DNA of 64,000 nt from contig JAULSN010000004.1 in assembly GCA_033439765.1 (NCBI GenBank), positions 506,001 through 570,000 of the forward strand, given 5' to 3'. Positions 24,478-36,694 of this stretch are shown here, piece after piece. The notes under the pieces were generated by a model that was not told the DNA's origin, made no database searches, and saw only the letters and a list, made by a program, of their open reading frames with translations. Each line of letters starts with the position of its first letter. Within the stretch, counting starts at the first letter, position 1. Made by a program: the position numbers and the translations under genes. The DNA is from Lasiosphaeria ovina. Lineage: Eukaryota; Ascomycota; Sordariomycetes; Sordariales; Lasiosphaeriaceae.

Positions 24478-25704
24478 TGGACAGGAGAGCAAGCAAGTCT
24501 GGAAAAGGTTTGTTTCGACGGCGACGCATCGGGATTTTCAGGGCTGAACTCGTATGGGCAGATTGATTGACATTACCCCATTCCCCTTTTTTGCATGTCT
24601 AGTTCTTGTTGGACTTGTTTTTCTTTTGACCTTACGCCGTATAATGACGTTTTTCTTGGACGGGTGCTTTTTTTCAGGGAACCTCCGCGTCAGTTGGTTC
24701 TCGGGGCGAGGAGTAGGAGTAAGCAGGAGCTGGCTTATGTTTTTATCTACGGATACTTGAGGGTATATCTGCCTGTGTCCATGGATGAACGGATGGACGG
24801 ATGGATGGGTAGGGGCTAGTAGGACTTGGACTGGGGGTTGGTTTCTGTTTCTAGCCGAGACTGGTATACATAGTCTGCGGGCGGCTGTATGTCTATATGT
24901 TCGTGGAGTGTTAGTTCACTGATGTTGATTAATTGTATTTTGATGATGCTGAAGTGAATGTTTTGAAGGGTTTAGTGCTTAGACGTGTTGTTAACTGGCT
25001 GTTTGTTTTGGGGGGTTCGGTTCCGGAGATTTTATCTCGAGGTTTGCTGTGATCTCGAGTAGAATTGGAGCGGTGGTTAGTTAGTTGTATAGAAAGTTCA
25101 AGGAGTAGTGCCGTTTAATTGTTTGACTTGTTGTACCGCTGCAAACGCCTGTGTTTACTTTTAGTGTGTGTCTGCGTGGTGATGGGTAAAAGCCATTTGT
25201 ATAAACCATTTCACTTTTGTGATAAATCTAACCCTCCTTGGGCAGAGCCTCCTTGAGGGGACGAAATATTACATGAAAAGTCCAATGTCTCGAATTCATG
25301 TGAAAATAGGTAAGGTAGGTACGAAGTATATATGCCTGATCTAAGTCATATTGGTGACTCTGGCCTCTCGTGGACAGTAGATTTGCTTCAGATTGTCTTG
25401 GGGATAGAGAAATGTCATCCAGCCGCCTCTTAGTAATCAGGAAAAAAAAAGCGAAGAATGAAAAGCGAAAGGCTTCTGAGCCATTGGTATCCTCCTTTTG
25501 CCAAGTCAAGTTTCGATATCTTCGTTCTACTCGTGGGTGAATAGCTTCAGATTTGCAGAATACATATAACGTCTTCAAATATTAGAGACGAAGATTTGCC
25601 AAGCATGTAAGAATAAAATTTTGTCATTTTGATCAAAGCATTTAATTATCTACTATAATACTACAATTGCCGCCGCGTTTGACCAACAACCCTCCCGGCC
25701 TGCC
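24478..25704. other. Intergenic, convergent 3' flanks
   Basis: About 1.2 kb, T-rich on the + strand, between the giant coiled-coil gene and the convergent SerRS gene. No gene or strong structure is visible; it probably holds both 3' UTRs. Confidence 0.5.
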
Positions 25705-27411
25705 CTACAACTGGTGATGCCTCGGGCCAATCTTGTCGCGGCCGTCCATCCACGGGCGCAGCACCTCGGGGATGGCGACCGACTTGTCGGCCTCGTCCCA
25801 GCCGTTCTCCAGCAGGGCGGCAATCACGCGCGGCACGGCCAGGGCGGTGCCGTTGACCGTGTAGGGGAAGTCGAGCTTGCCGGCGAAGCGCACGCGCGTG
25901 GCAAGGCGCCGCGCCTGGTAGTCGGTGCAGATGCTGGCGCTGGTCAGCTCGCCCCAGCCGCCGTTGCGGTCGCGGCGCGACGGGAAGAAGGCCTCGATAT
26001 CGCACTTGCGCCAGGCCGACGCGCCGAGGTCCGCGGCCGGCATCTCCAGCACGCGGCAGTGCAAGCCCAGCGACCCCAGCAGCTCCGTCTGGAAGTCGAC
26101 CACCTCCTCGAACACGTCGCCGGCCTCGGCCGCGTCGGGCGCCGTCCACGCGAACAGCTCCACCTTGGTGAACTCGTGCACGCGGTACAGGCCCTTGGTG
26201 TCGGCGCCGCGCGCGCCCGCCTCGGCGCGGTAGCACCGCGACACGGCGACGCGCTTGAGCGGCAGCTCGGCCTCGTCGAGCGTGGCGTCGGCCTTCATGG
26301 CGGCCAGCGGGATCTCGGATGTGCCGGCGAGGCACAGCTCGGGGCGGCCGCGCGCGGCGTCGTCGGCGGATTGCGCTAGCGCGTACACCTGCGTCTCGCC
26401 GTTGGCGTCGCGCGGCTGGAACCCGCACGCCCCGGCCATGTGGCTGTACACGACGCTGGGCGGGCTCACCTGCCGCCACCCGCTGCGCGTCGCCGCCGCC
26501 AGCGCGTAGCTCACCAGCGCCTGCTCCAGCTGCGCCGCCTCGTCCAGCAGGTAGTACCACCCCCACCCGGACGTCGCCCCCGCCGCCGCAAAGTCCAGCA
26601 GCCCCAGCTCCGAGCCAATGTGCACGTGCGACCGCCACACGCGGTCCGACTGCGCCTGCGCAGCGCCACTCTCCGACGTGCTGGTTGTCGCTGCCTCGGG
26701 GTGGTCGTTGATGTAGGTGAGCACGCGCGGCTCGTCGCCGGCGGGCGTCGAGGGGCTGGTTAGGTTGGGGATTGCCAGGGCCAGGACATGCATCTCGGTC
26801 TGCAGGCGCGCCTCGGCCTCCTCGATGGTGGACAGCTCGGCCTTGATGCGACGGCCCTCGGCCAGCAGAGCGTCGCGCGTGGGTGGCGGCGGCGGTGTCG
26901 GCGACGAGGGCGGCTCCGGCTCCGACTGCGACGTGTCGCCCGGGTTCGTCAGCTGGCGGCGGAGGCGGTTGGCGGCCTCGCGCAGGCCGCGGCCCTGGCG
27001 CTGATGATCCTGCCACTGCGCGAACAGCTCCTTGATCCGCCCGGGGTACTCGGCGGCCGCGGGGTAGTTACGCGCCCGGCAGTTGGCCGCGTACAGCTCT
27101 GGGTTCTCGCGGATGTGGCGGATGTCGATGACGGGCTTGGGTGCCGTCGTGGGGCGCCGCGGCAGGGGCGCCGGGTTCGGTGGCCCCGGCTCTTGCTGCT
27201 GCTGGTTGTGTAGCTTCCGCGCGCTACTGTAGAACGGGGCTACTGCTCCTGCGGGCGGTATCGTCTGTCCCCGTCTTCGAATGGACGGGGAAGGGGAGGA
27301 GAAGGCCGACGTTGCGCGCAGGAAAGATGGGCGTCGCGACGACTGCCCGCCTTCTGTCACGAGAAGGCGACGGCATTGCTGGCAGCCGAAGCGGCGCGCG
27401 GGCGGCTTCAT
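25705..27411 (-). CDS. DIA4: Seryl-tRNA synthetase, mitochondrial
   Basis: Class II synthetase charging mitochondrial tRNA-Ser. One exon of 568 residues. The first ~70 residues are Arg/Ser/Ala-rich with almost no acidic residues (MKPPARRFGCQQCRRLL...), a good mitochondrial presequence. The N-terminal tRNA-binding arm starts at PVIDIRHIRENPELYAANCRARN and shows a long-helix hairpin. Class II motif 2 is seen in VAVSRCYRAEAGARGADTKGL followed by YRVHEFTKVELF, and motif 3 in FPYTVNGTALAVPRVIAALLENG. The protein ends MDGRDKIGPRHHQL. The coding sequence is extremely GC-rich, more than its neighbours, so long spurious frames appear in all other registers. The symbol follows the yeast mitochondrial SerRS. 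Confidence 0.95.
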   Translation of the reverse strand: MKPPARRFGCQQCRRLLVTEGGQSSRRPSFLRATSAFSSPSPSIRRRGQTIPPAGAVAPFYSSARKLHNQQQQEPGPPNPAPLPRRPTTAPKPVIDIRHIRENPELYAANCRARNYPAAAEYPGRIKELFAQWQDHQRQGRGLREAANRLRRQLTNPGDTSQSEPEPPSSPTPPPPPTRDALLAEGRRIKAELSTIEEAEARLQTEMHVLALAIPNLTSPSTPAGDEPRVLTYINDHPEAATTSTSESGAAQAQSDRVWRSHVHIGSELGLLDFAAAGATSGWGWYYLLDEAAQLEQALVSYALAAATRSGWRQVSPPSVVYSHMAGACGFQPRDANGETQVYALAQSADDAARGRPELCLAGTSEIPLAAMKADATLDEAELPLKRVAVSRCYRAEAGARGADTKGLYRVHEFTKVELFAWTAPDAAEAGDVFEEVVDFQTELLGSLGLHCRVLEMPAADLGASAWRKCDIEAFFPSRRDRNGGWGELTSASICTDYQARRLATRVRFAGKLDFPYTVNGTALAVPRVIAALLENGWDEADKSVAIPEVLRPWMDGRDKIGPRHHQL

Positions 27412-30132
27412 TATATTCTATATTCAATTCGGGTGGCTGCTGTCAATGCTTTTAGTCCGTCTGCGCCGGCTGCCCAATTGGCAAGAAAGTCGCGGTGCTG
27501 GCGGCAATGTCCCTAGTTCAACGTCATTTGTAGCGCCAAAGTATGGCCAGACGAGCTGACTTGACACTTTGACGCTATCGTCACGGATGTTTTAGTGGAG
27601 TGCTGTTGGAGCTATGACCACTTTTGCTCTCTGCCAGGCCTAGTGCATCATTGTGACGGCGCGGGAGGATTTAAGACTTACGCTTGAATAAGCACCTTTA
27701 ATTCCTCGTGGTTTGTTTCATTTTAACTTCTTATTCCTCCAGTATTTCTTGTGTTGATAAACATTCGTTGGCTCTTGAAGACTTTCCAGTGCGCTCCTAA
27801 TCCATCTCAGTGTGAAAATCTTCCCGATGGTGCTTGAGCCAAGCCGGGCCGTACTTGGACCCTTGGGCACAGTGCGGCTACAATACAGCCGGCCGCCCAC
27901 GGTTTTCGACCGATCGCCTTGGGGTCGGCTGTTAATATTGGCTTGATCTGCCAAGTTCCAGCGCCCCGGGACTCAAACTCTGTCGGGTAGCGGGCTGGCT
28001 TGCGGGAACCGGGCAAGGAGTTCGGATAAAAACTATGGGCGGCCTTGGGGGACGGGAGTGCCGCTGATCTGCGGTCGCCATTGTTGACCACGGCCGATCT
28101 TGGAAGCAATCACGACTGGAAATTATAGGACGGCTCTGATTATGCCAGGGACTCGCCATCGCGAAATGCCCTCAAACCCAACAGCAATGTGTGGTTCGAG
28201 ATCTGACCAGTCACTAGATGTCATCCAGTTCCAGTCCCGGTCTTGGCACAACCGGCCTGGCAGGATTCAATCTGGCGAAGTTTGCTCGATTCTATAGGAA
28301 GGTAAGTTGGCCTCTTCGAGGGGACCACTATACGTATTGTGCAAAACCACGGGCCAGTTGCGGCAACTGAGGACGCCCGTCCCGAGGCCTGCGCATTGAG
28401 TCTTGTTTTGGTTTGTCAAGGCAATCCTGTTGCGAAATGCCCCCTTCGTATTCACAAGTGGGCCAACTCCATGTGGGCCCGCTTGAGGCCATCGGCTGGC
28501 AAGCCAGGCCAACTTTGGTCTCAATTGGTCAAATTTTCAGGCCGCCTTCTCCGTTCGCTGACGGGTGCCAGCCTCGGATCGAAAGGGGAAGAAAGCAGTT
28601 TGTGGACTCTGGTGACGTAGTGGGAGCTTACACCACAAACTGCGGTGCAGATCGTTATTTTCGTCCTCACCTGTAGTGATGTGAATGACGTTGCCAACCG
28701 AACACAGTGGATTGATAGATCGCGATTGCTGTTCGGCAGCATCGCTCAATTGGGCACTCCGTCGACATTTTCAAGTTGCCTGGCGGCCTGGTGAGGGGTC
28801 AGAGAGGGGCATAGGCGGCCCATCTGAAGCCTGCAGCTCTAGATTGCAAAAGACTGTCCCAAAAAGCACTGTGTACAGAGGTGTGGACATAATCCGTACT
28901 GTATCATATACAATTAATCCGGGATGCTAGGGGTTCTTGCATAAAAATTCTCGTAATAATCCGGGCTATAATATGTGAAGTGGTGAACGGCTACCAGCGG
29001 TAAATCGTGTGTATACATAACGCCACCGGAAACAAAACCCGGGTTTGGCTTCTTTAGGAAGCCCTTCTGAACTCCTGATGCAATTTGTGACAGAGGCGAG
29101 TTTTGCAGCGCAAAATTAGTCCACCTCGTCTCGACTCTCCGGGAAAGAGTCCTGGAGCGCAGGTGGGCCTTGGCTCATCCAAACGCCATTGGGCTGGTTG
29201 TGGTCGAACGTTGAGAATGCAGCGGCAAGGGGAGATGGAAAATATGAAACAGGGAAAGGCGGTTCTACCTCCCAGCAAGAGGCTGACGCCACCAAGCCCT
29301 GGCCGATCGCCCTTGCGCTAACGGCTGAACTTCCGCAACCTGTCAAGCTGCAGCGCTCGCCGCCCACCAAGCTCAGTTTTCGCTGGAGAACACGGTAGGA
29401 CCACCCGTAGACACCCGCCCCACTTCCGCGACCGTGACGCCAGCACAGTGCAGCGACTTTATCTCCGCACCCGTACCCAGAAAAGCGGCCCGCAGGGGCC
29501 CAATTGGCATTCGGGAGACCCCTTTCTTGGCGGGCGAGGCGCGGTCTGAATGTTAGTGGGAAACTGGCAATGGTATCGGCCTGAGAGGGGATGATTCCCC
29601 TTCCATGTAAAACACAACTTTCGCTCTTTTTTTCATCGCGCCCTCCCACCTCCTACACGTGTAGATCCGACCCGGCCACGTCCTCCATTCCTTATCACCT
29701 ACTTCTCCAGTCGGTTCTCGCTTCGGTCGAGAGTCGATGCCACTTTGTGGGTTCCTCCATTGAGGACTGTCACGGCCACTCTCTTCGTCCTTTGTCCTTT
29801 GTCCTTTGTCTCTTTGCGCCACTGGCCCACTATCTACCTATTTATAGACCCCGTATAAAAACCCCCCTACACACGCGTGCGAATTCTTCCAAGGTCCTTG
29901 ACTAGGTCTTGTTCAATTGTTGATGCTTGACGGCATATTTGTTCCAGCATCATCGCGTGGAACTTGACACTCGTTTGGTCCCTCTTCTGTCTGCTTGCCG
30001 AACGAGCAGACCCAGGACGTCGATCCATTATCGTCACCACCCCCACATTCCTCGCGAAAGGCCTTGCCGACACCTACTCCTCCCCGCCACGCCTACGTCT
30101 CGACAGGTCTCGAGACCCCTCACTGCCGGCCA
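27412..30132. other. Long intergenic region between SerRS and MscS channel genes
   Basis: About 2.7 kb without a convincing gene. Frames such as 28339-28620 (+) and 29116-29649 (-) have no recognisable family or splice partners. The last 500 bases (29600-30130) are C/T-rich with repeated 'TCCTTTGTCC' at about 29790-29812, consistent with the promoter and leader of the downstream channel gene. Confidence 0.5.
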
Positions 30133-33053
30133 ATGTCTTTAAGATCGCCGCGGTCGCCGCGAAATCTGGGGTTCGTGCCAATTGCTGGCAGGAACAGCGC
30201 CGAAATGCAGGAGATACCACTCACCACCATCCGCAGCAATGCGAGCTCCTCGGGTGCCCGAAAGGCTAACCAGACCCTACTCAACTCGGATATGGATGGG
30301 AACGATGAAAAGGGCGGCCTCTACCCCAGCCCGGCTGGCCGGAGGCGCGTGGAGCGAGACTTGAAGCGGGCGGGCTCGAGCATGTCGGAAGAGACGTCGC
30401 TGAACGCCATGGGCCGCCTTTATAACAAAATTGTTGGCTTCTCTGCCGTCACCCGCTATCTCTTCTACGTCGTCCCCGTCGCCCTGCTCCTCGCCATACC
30501 ACTCGTTATTCTTCCCTTCACCGGCGACGGGGACAAGGACCGAGTCAGCTTAGGCGGCACCAGCAACAGCAGCTTGTTTCGGCTGTTCCTGTGGATCGAA
30601 ATATCCTGGCTGTCTCTCTGGGTCGGCAAGGTGGTGGCACATCTTCTGCCTCCGATCTTCATGTTCTTCTGCGGTGTCATCAGCTCAGGGACCAGAAAAT
30701 ACGCAACCGTGCTCCGGGCGCTCGAGATTCCCTTCTCTTTGTTCTTCTGGGCCCTTTCGTCGTGGCTGGTGTTCAAGTTCATGATCATGGACAAGCTTGA
30801 ATGGGTTGATACCATTACACGTATCCTATTGTCCCTCTTTCTATCATCTGCAGTTCTTCTTGGAGAGAAGGCAATCGTGCAGCTCATCAGCATTACATAC
30901 CACCAGAGGTCCTTTGCGAACCGGATCCACGATTCCAAGCACGAGATCCGCCTCTTGGGCCTCATGTACGATGCCTCTCGGACTCTCTTCCCCATGTACT
31001 GCCCCGAGTTTGCCGAAGAGGATTACATCATCAATGATAGCATCGACATGATGCTCTCAAACGTCAAGCTCAGGAAGGGCAAGCAGGGGGGTGCTGCGAC
31101 GCCTATGAGGCTATTGGGCGACGTCGGTCGTTTCGGAGACAAGATCACGTCGGTCTTTGGAAACATCGCCTCCGATATCACGGGAAAGCAGGTCTTTAAC
31201 CCCAACTCGGCCCATTCCATTGTCGTGGAAGCGCTCGAGAAGGTCCGGAGCTCGGAAGCCATGGCGCGACGTATTTGGATGTCGTTCGTGGTCGAGGGTA
31301 AGGAATCGCTGTCTTTGGAAGACATTTCCGAGGTCCTGGGACCTGCCCACCACGAGGAGGCCGAAGAGTGCTTCAACGCTATCGATGCCGACCAGAACGG
31401 AGACATCAGCCTGGATGAGATGATCCGCAAAGTTGTCGAGATGGGAAAGGAGAGGAAGGCAATCGCAAACAGTATGAAGGATATCAGCCAGGCTTTGACT
31501 GTCTTTGATAAGGTCCTCCTCTTCGTCGTCCTACTTATCGTGATCATTATCTTCTGTAAGTCAACCCGCGGTGCGCTAATTTGAGGCTTGGAGCTAACCA
31601 ATTTTCAGTGGCTGTCTTCCAGAGCAGCTTCATCGCGACTCTGACAACAGCTGGAACTACGTTGCTTTCTTTGTCCTTTGTCTTTGCCGTCACCACTCAG
31701 GAATTTCTGGGTTCCTGCATTTTCCTTTTCGTCAAGCACCCTTACGATGTTGGCGACCGTGTCGATATCACGGGCCCTGAGAAGGAGCAGCTCGTAGTGG
31801 AGAAGATCTCGTTGCTCTACACGGTGTTTACCCGCATCGACAAGATGCAGGTCGTTCAGGTATTTGGACAGGAATTCCTTTCTCGTTTTTCAGTTACTTA
31901 CCGTGGCTAGGTTCCAAACATCATTCTGAACAACCAGTGGATCGAAAATGTGACACGAAGCAAGGCCATGAAGGAAGTGATCGATGTCAACGTGTCGTTC
32001 GACACACCGTTTGAAGACATCGAGCTTCTTCGCCTCGAGATTGAGAAGTTCGTGCGCTCGCCCGAGAACAGCCGCGACTTCCAACCTGATGTCACTATTG
32101 CCGTCGGCGGCGTTGGCGACTTGGATAAGTTGACGCTTAAGATTGCAATCAAACACAAGTCCAACTGGCACAACGACGCCGTTCGTGGCACCCGCCGGTC
32201 CAAATTCCTGTGCGCACTGGCGCTTGCGCTGAAGCTCGTGCCCATCAACGGACCTGGTGGTGGTGGCGAGCCTCTCGGCGGGCCCAAGAACCCTGCATAC
32301 AACGTGGCCGTCTCCGACGACTTTGCTGCCGTTGCTCGCGAGAAGGCCGATAAGGAAAAGGCGGCAAAGAAGCTTGCGAATTCGGGCTTGGAGCGGTCTC
32401 TTAGCGGTGCTTCGACCAGAACCGTCGAGAAGCATGCAGCTCAGCAGCTGAACACGTCAAACCCCGTTATTGAAGCACTGGACGATTGGGCTTACGACGA
32501 CACTCTTAACAGCCGTGAAGCGTCGGCAGACCGGAAACGTGCCGTCGATATCGAAGGCGTTCGCCGTGACTTCCAGAATGCCAGAGACTCGCAGCGCGGC
32601 CGCCGCAAGGCTGGAGATACCCTTCCTTTGGCGCCTGTTGGCGAGGGCGCGCCAGGCCTCCGAGTGACGCGTGCCGATACCAATCGCAGCAACAGGTCCT
32701 TTGACCTCGAGAGGCAAGATAGCGTGGAGGCACCGCTTTCCCAGTACCCAGCCGCGATGTATGCCGCCGGAGCTGTTCCAAGCCCGGCTCTCTACTCAAA
32801 CATCCCTCCGCCGCCGCCGCCACCCCCTCCAGTTGCGTACGCGCCAAACCCTGCAAACCTGTCCATACAGACGAACCTGCCGCTCCCGCAGCATCCGCTG
32901 CAGAATGCTCCGAGCGGAGCTGTAGGTGCGAGCGGAGCTGTAGGTGCAAGGGCTCGGGGTGCCAGTGTCAGTCGCGCACTCGCGCAGCAGCAGATTAACA
33001 GGGAGACGGGTAATCCCACCGGCAACAACCCGGGTCCGTCGAACAGGTCCTAG
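30133..33053 (+). CDS. MscS-family mechanosensitive ion channel with EF-hand (Msy1/Msy2-like)
   Basis: Eukaryotic MscS-type channel; fission-yeast Msy1/Msy2 relatives sit in ER membranes and control Ca2+ during hypo-osmotic shock. Exons 30133-31555, 31609-31859 and 31911-33053 join in frame to 938 residues. The first ATG is 30133 (MSLRSPRSPR). Hydrophobic helices: about 108-130 (YLFYVVPVALLLAIPLVIL), WIEISWLSLWVGKVVAHLLPPIFMFFCGVI, FSLFFWALSSWLVFKFMI, ILLSLFLSSAVLL and VLLFVVLLIVIIIFLAVF. A canonical EF-hand loop, DADQNGDISLDE, lies near residue 418, just before the pore helices. The MscS core follows: FLGSCIFLFVKHPYDVGDRVDI, then VPNIILNNQWIENVTRSK. The C-terminal 250 residues are disordered with a nine-proline run (about residue 858). 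It converges on the dienelactone hydrolase gene. Confidence 0.93.
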
Positions 33054-33887
33054 TTCTTGATCGACTGAGAATATGAACAACGCTGTCCAATGGGAGACCG
33101 AGAGGGGTTAAACCAATCCAACGGAAACCCAAGCACTATGGGCCTTCACGCTCGGCGGGGATGGAAATCGCCCTGTGGTGTACAGCGTTGGCTGGTTAGA
33201 GATAAATGTGCATAAAAAAGGGGGAAAGGAAAGACGGCCGAGACAGTCCAACAAGATGGACTGGCGGCGTTTGAAAACAAAAAAGGCGTTTGGGGATTCG
33301 AGGTGTTTTTACTCTCTGTGTTATTTTTCTTTGTCAGACGCTGTCCATGGACATGGCCGCGCAACGCGATCTTACAAATACAGGTTTAGACAGGAAGTAA
33401 TGTGTACCGTCGCTCCCGGCGTACCGGCTGAGGGATAGCTATGGCGGACACATGTTCTAGCATAGGTACATACGCGCGCGATGATACTTTGTATTTCTAT
33501 TTAAAGAGGACTCTGAAGGTCTTCTGTTCCTGTTATTTTACTTACTTACCCCTGCTCCTGCGCGTGGGAAGTGATTAGTTAAATGTTGAGAGTTTAGTAC
33601 TACATAGTACACATTCGTGAGGTAAAGGGGCTCGTCCTCATGGCTAAACCTGGCAACGTGATTGACGTAAGTAGGTTAAGATGTGACTCGGACTAATGCA
33701 CAATACAATATACTTGCAGTGATTGCTTGTCTGTTGACTCGCTAGGAGCCTGAAGTCCATGTTCGCACCTCCTATTTACTTGGTTTGGTTTAATGAGGGA
33801 TTGTGTGTCCCGTTCTCAACCAGCCACAACACGGCGCATATACCTTGAGCGTCTATGGAAGCCATGTCCATGCCATAGGGAAGCGGC
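33054..33887. other. Intergenic, convergent 3' flanks
   Basis: About 830 bases between two convergent genes. TA-rich patches appear near 33560-33720; no gene is seen. Confidence 0.5.
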
Positions 33888-35336
33888 CTAGCAGACGTGC
33901 TCAACTTTGTGGACCGTACCGTCGCGGTCGCCGAGCTCTGTCTTGAGCACGCGGCCAAACAGCTCCAGCAGCACCTCAAAGCACGCCTTGGTGACGGCCG
34001 GGTCGTAGCGGCCCTTGCTGAGCTCGTCGCGGATGAAGGCGTGCTGCGCCCACGCGAACTCGTGGAAGCTGAACACGGCCCCCGCCGCCCGCAGCTTCGC
34101 CCGGATCAGGTCCCGCCCCGCGTCCGGCACGTGCGTGTCCTTGAGCCCGAAGATCATGGCCACCTCGCCGCGGATCTCGGATAGCTTGTCCAGCGTGTGC
34201 GCGCTCCCCGCCGGCGCGTCCGCGGATGTGTTGGCCCCGCTGTTTGGCCCCAGCGTCCGGCTGTGCACGTCCGTGGCGAAGTACGCTACGCAGGCGGCGA
34301 TGCGCGGGTCAAGCTGAGGGGGACAAGAGGTGTGTGAGTGAGTGGAATGGGATGCAAGGGATAGTTAAATAGGGGGCGGGGGAGGGATGGTGCGTACGCT
34401 TGCGCGCAGGGCCAGGTGTCCGCCGAGACACATTCCTGTCGTGCCGACGCGTCCCGCGCATGTCGGCAGCGTGAGGAGGTAGTCGACCGTCTTGTACGAG
34501 TCCTCGTCGTAGGATTCGAGAGTCTAGGAGGACGATGTATCAGTGGCGAGCAGGGCGTTGTTGTGAAGGGGTATGGCGTTCCCCAACAGCGCAAGGCAGT
34601 CAACTCACCTTAGCCACCTTCAGGCCGTTTCCCTTGTCGGTCCCCGGGACATCGTAGGCCAGCGGCTCGGGGCCGATGAAGTCGTGGTAGCTGCTCGGTG
34701 CAGCGACAATGTACCCCTGGCCGGCGATCTGGCGAGCGAATCGGGCGACAGGGCCGGTGACTGCATATCACGTCACCGTCAGTCAGTTTCGCCGGTTCTG
34801 AAGGACAGGTCCCGGTTTTTGCTTTTCATGTGGTCTGGGAACAGCGCGGAGGAACTGCCCGGGATCCAAGCTCCATCATCGTCACCGAGCTCTCGTCCAG
34901 CCAACACCCCTGATCCATGTAACATGGGAAGCTAGAGCTCGGAGGAGGGGGGTAGGTTCGTCACAGAGCTCCAGGACAGCACGGCGAGTTAACCTTGGTA
35001 GATCTCGCTGAACAGCACAACTCCGGGAAAGCGCCTAGCGAGAGATGATAGGTTTGTGAGACACAGCAACCAAGACAATCGAGAAGCCCAGCCTCTGTCC
35101 CGTCGGGCGCTCACGCGTTTGGGTATCCAGGAATCGTGGGGTGGAACAGGAAGATTCCTGTGGGATGTGCTTGTTAGGTACTCGGTACTAGTAGATCCCG
35201 TCTCTCTAGGCTCTCCCCTCGAGCAAGCGCGATAAGCTCTCCTCGAAACCTAGGATGGGGGTCTGGACTAACTCATCGACGTCTCCTTTCCATTGGCCGT
35301 CGTCTGCACGTCGGCATGAGACTCGTTGATCAACAT
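33888..35336 (-). CDS. Dienelactone hydrolase family protein (alpha/beta hydrolase)
   Basis: Relative of carboxymethylenebutenolidase; such enzymes open dienelactones in aromatic degradation, but most fungal members have unknown substrates. Six exons: 35273-35336, 35115-35157, 34994-35034, 34609-34760, 34398-34523 and 33888-34313. They join in frame to 283 residues. The start is MLINESHADVQ, and the joined N-terminus reads FLFHPTIPGYPNARFPGVV, then LFSEIYQVTGPVARFARQIA. The catalytic triad is visible as C132 (GTTGMCLGGH), D201 (GLKDTHVP) and H233 (AWAQHAFIRD). Two exons are only 43 and 41 nt, and donors GTTAGT and GTTAAC are weak, but every junction preserves both phase and family sequence. 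No signal peptide is seen, so it is probably cytosolic. Confidence 0.9.
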
Positions 35337-36573
35337 CTTGGCTGGGCAAGTCTTTCCCTCTTAAAAATTTCTTGTTATTTCTTGTTGCCGGGGAGAAGAA
35401 TAAATTCCAGCGTGCTGAAATGGTATTGGAATAGGCAGGATTGATATGCAGGTGCCTCACTAATAGAGCCATAAACCTCACTAAGCACCAAAGCCCTCCT
35501 GCAGGTAATGCAGGGCCAATGTCTTCGGCTCTTTAACTGGGTCTAGCAGCGTTCTGTGGAACTCGCTCGTTGCGGCGATGCTCGGTGATAGGCAGCCCGT
35601 GCTGTTGGTTGTGTCTCGCCGTGCCCCTCCTGCTTCCTCCGCTGAGTGGGAAAATATGGTGGGTGCGGGGCACAGAATCGCCGCTTATCTTATCGCACCA
35701 ACCATCCATGACTTCATGACGACGAGGGGGAATTGCAGCTGCAAACAAACAAGCCCAAACGAGCTTCAAGAGCTTCGTATCTGCAAACGGCCGAGCCGGG
35801 CGACTGGCGCACCGTTGTTGAAAAGGCTGCCGGCATCCAATTGAACTACACGTGTAATATAGCCCAGGCTACTCTGGCAAGGCAGAAACCCAGGCGCTGG
35901 GAATCAGGCACCCAAGCACCCAGACCCGCAGGAGGCTGCGATGCCCCGCATGAAAGAGAGGTGTGGGTCCAGAGGGGTACTTCGGGGTACTTGTGGGACT
36001 TTCATGCCTTTCATGCTCCCTCAACCCGCCTAACACTTGGGAGTTGGCGGCACTCCTGCCCAGCTCCGCCTCAGATCCTGCTTGCCTGCCCAAACCCGGG
36101 CATCTTCACCTATGTCTGGCAGCACGGTAGATGCCCGTCATGGCCCATTGGGTTCTGCGACGCTCGAATTGATGCAATGGATCGTGATCAATCGACGGTG
36201 CGGTCCTGCTGAGGATGTGCAGGCATGGCGCTGAGTGGTTGGCGCTCACCAGATGGCAAACGCACCACGGAGAATGGAAAAGAATCGAGGTAAAACACGA
36301 CACAGGCCGTCACTGCACGAGGCTAGCGGCAGCGGAGACTAGATGAGAGGCGTAAAGGACCTTGCGACCTGGTGCAAGTGACTGTAATCCGTACAGCTGG
36401 TGGAAACAAAGGTCTATCTAAGCCCAACCAAAGTCACGGCTCGGGCTCTGGAGGCGTGATTGCATTACTTGCAGTGGTCTCTTTTCAAGACGAAAACTCT
36501 TTAAACTCCAGTGGGATAATTAGAAGGTCAAAGAAGTCAAATGGCTGGAGGGGCGACTCTTCGCAGAGGGTGT

Positions 36574-36583
36574 GGAAGGTTCC
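36574..36583. promoter_or_regulatory. Heat-shock-element core (palindromic GAA-nn-TTC)
   Basis: GGAAGGTTCC contains two inverted GAA units with two-base spacing, the core dimer site for Hsf1. It lies about 300 bases upstream of the hsp70 start. A neighbouring third unit is not perfect. Confidence 0.45.
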
Positions 36584-36669
36584 ATTTTGGTCTGGTGTGA
36601 GGGAGAAGCAGCTGGAGGTTGCCAGGTCAATCAAGTAGCTACTTTGTACCCCGGCGTAGGTGGGGTGGA

Positions 36670-36694
36670 GGAAACCTACGGAAGCTCGTGGAAA
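36670..36694 (+). promoter_or_regulatory. Step-type heat-shock element (three GAA at 10-bp spacing)
   Basis: GAA occurs at 36671, 36681 and 36691, exactly ten bases apart in the same orientation. This is the 'step' arrangement of nGAAn units described for some Hsf1 sites. It is about 190-215 bases before the hsp70 ATG. Assignment is by pattern only. Confidence 0.5.

Noticed and set aside
25661..27016. 451-codon minus-strand frame
   Set aside because: Ala/Arg/Gly-rich alternative register of the very GC-rich SerRS gene.
28339..28620. 93-codon plus-strand frame in the long gap
   Set aside because: No recognisable motif; isolated short frame in a region without coding signals.
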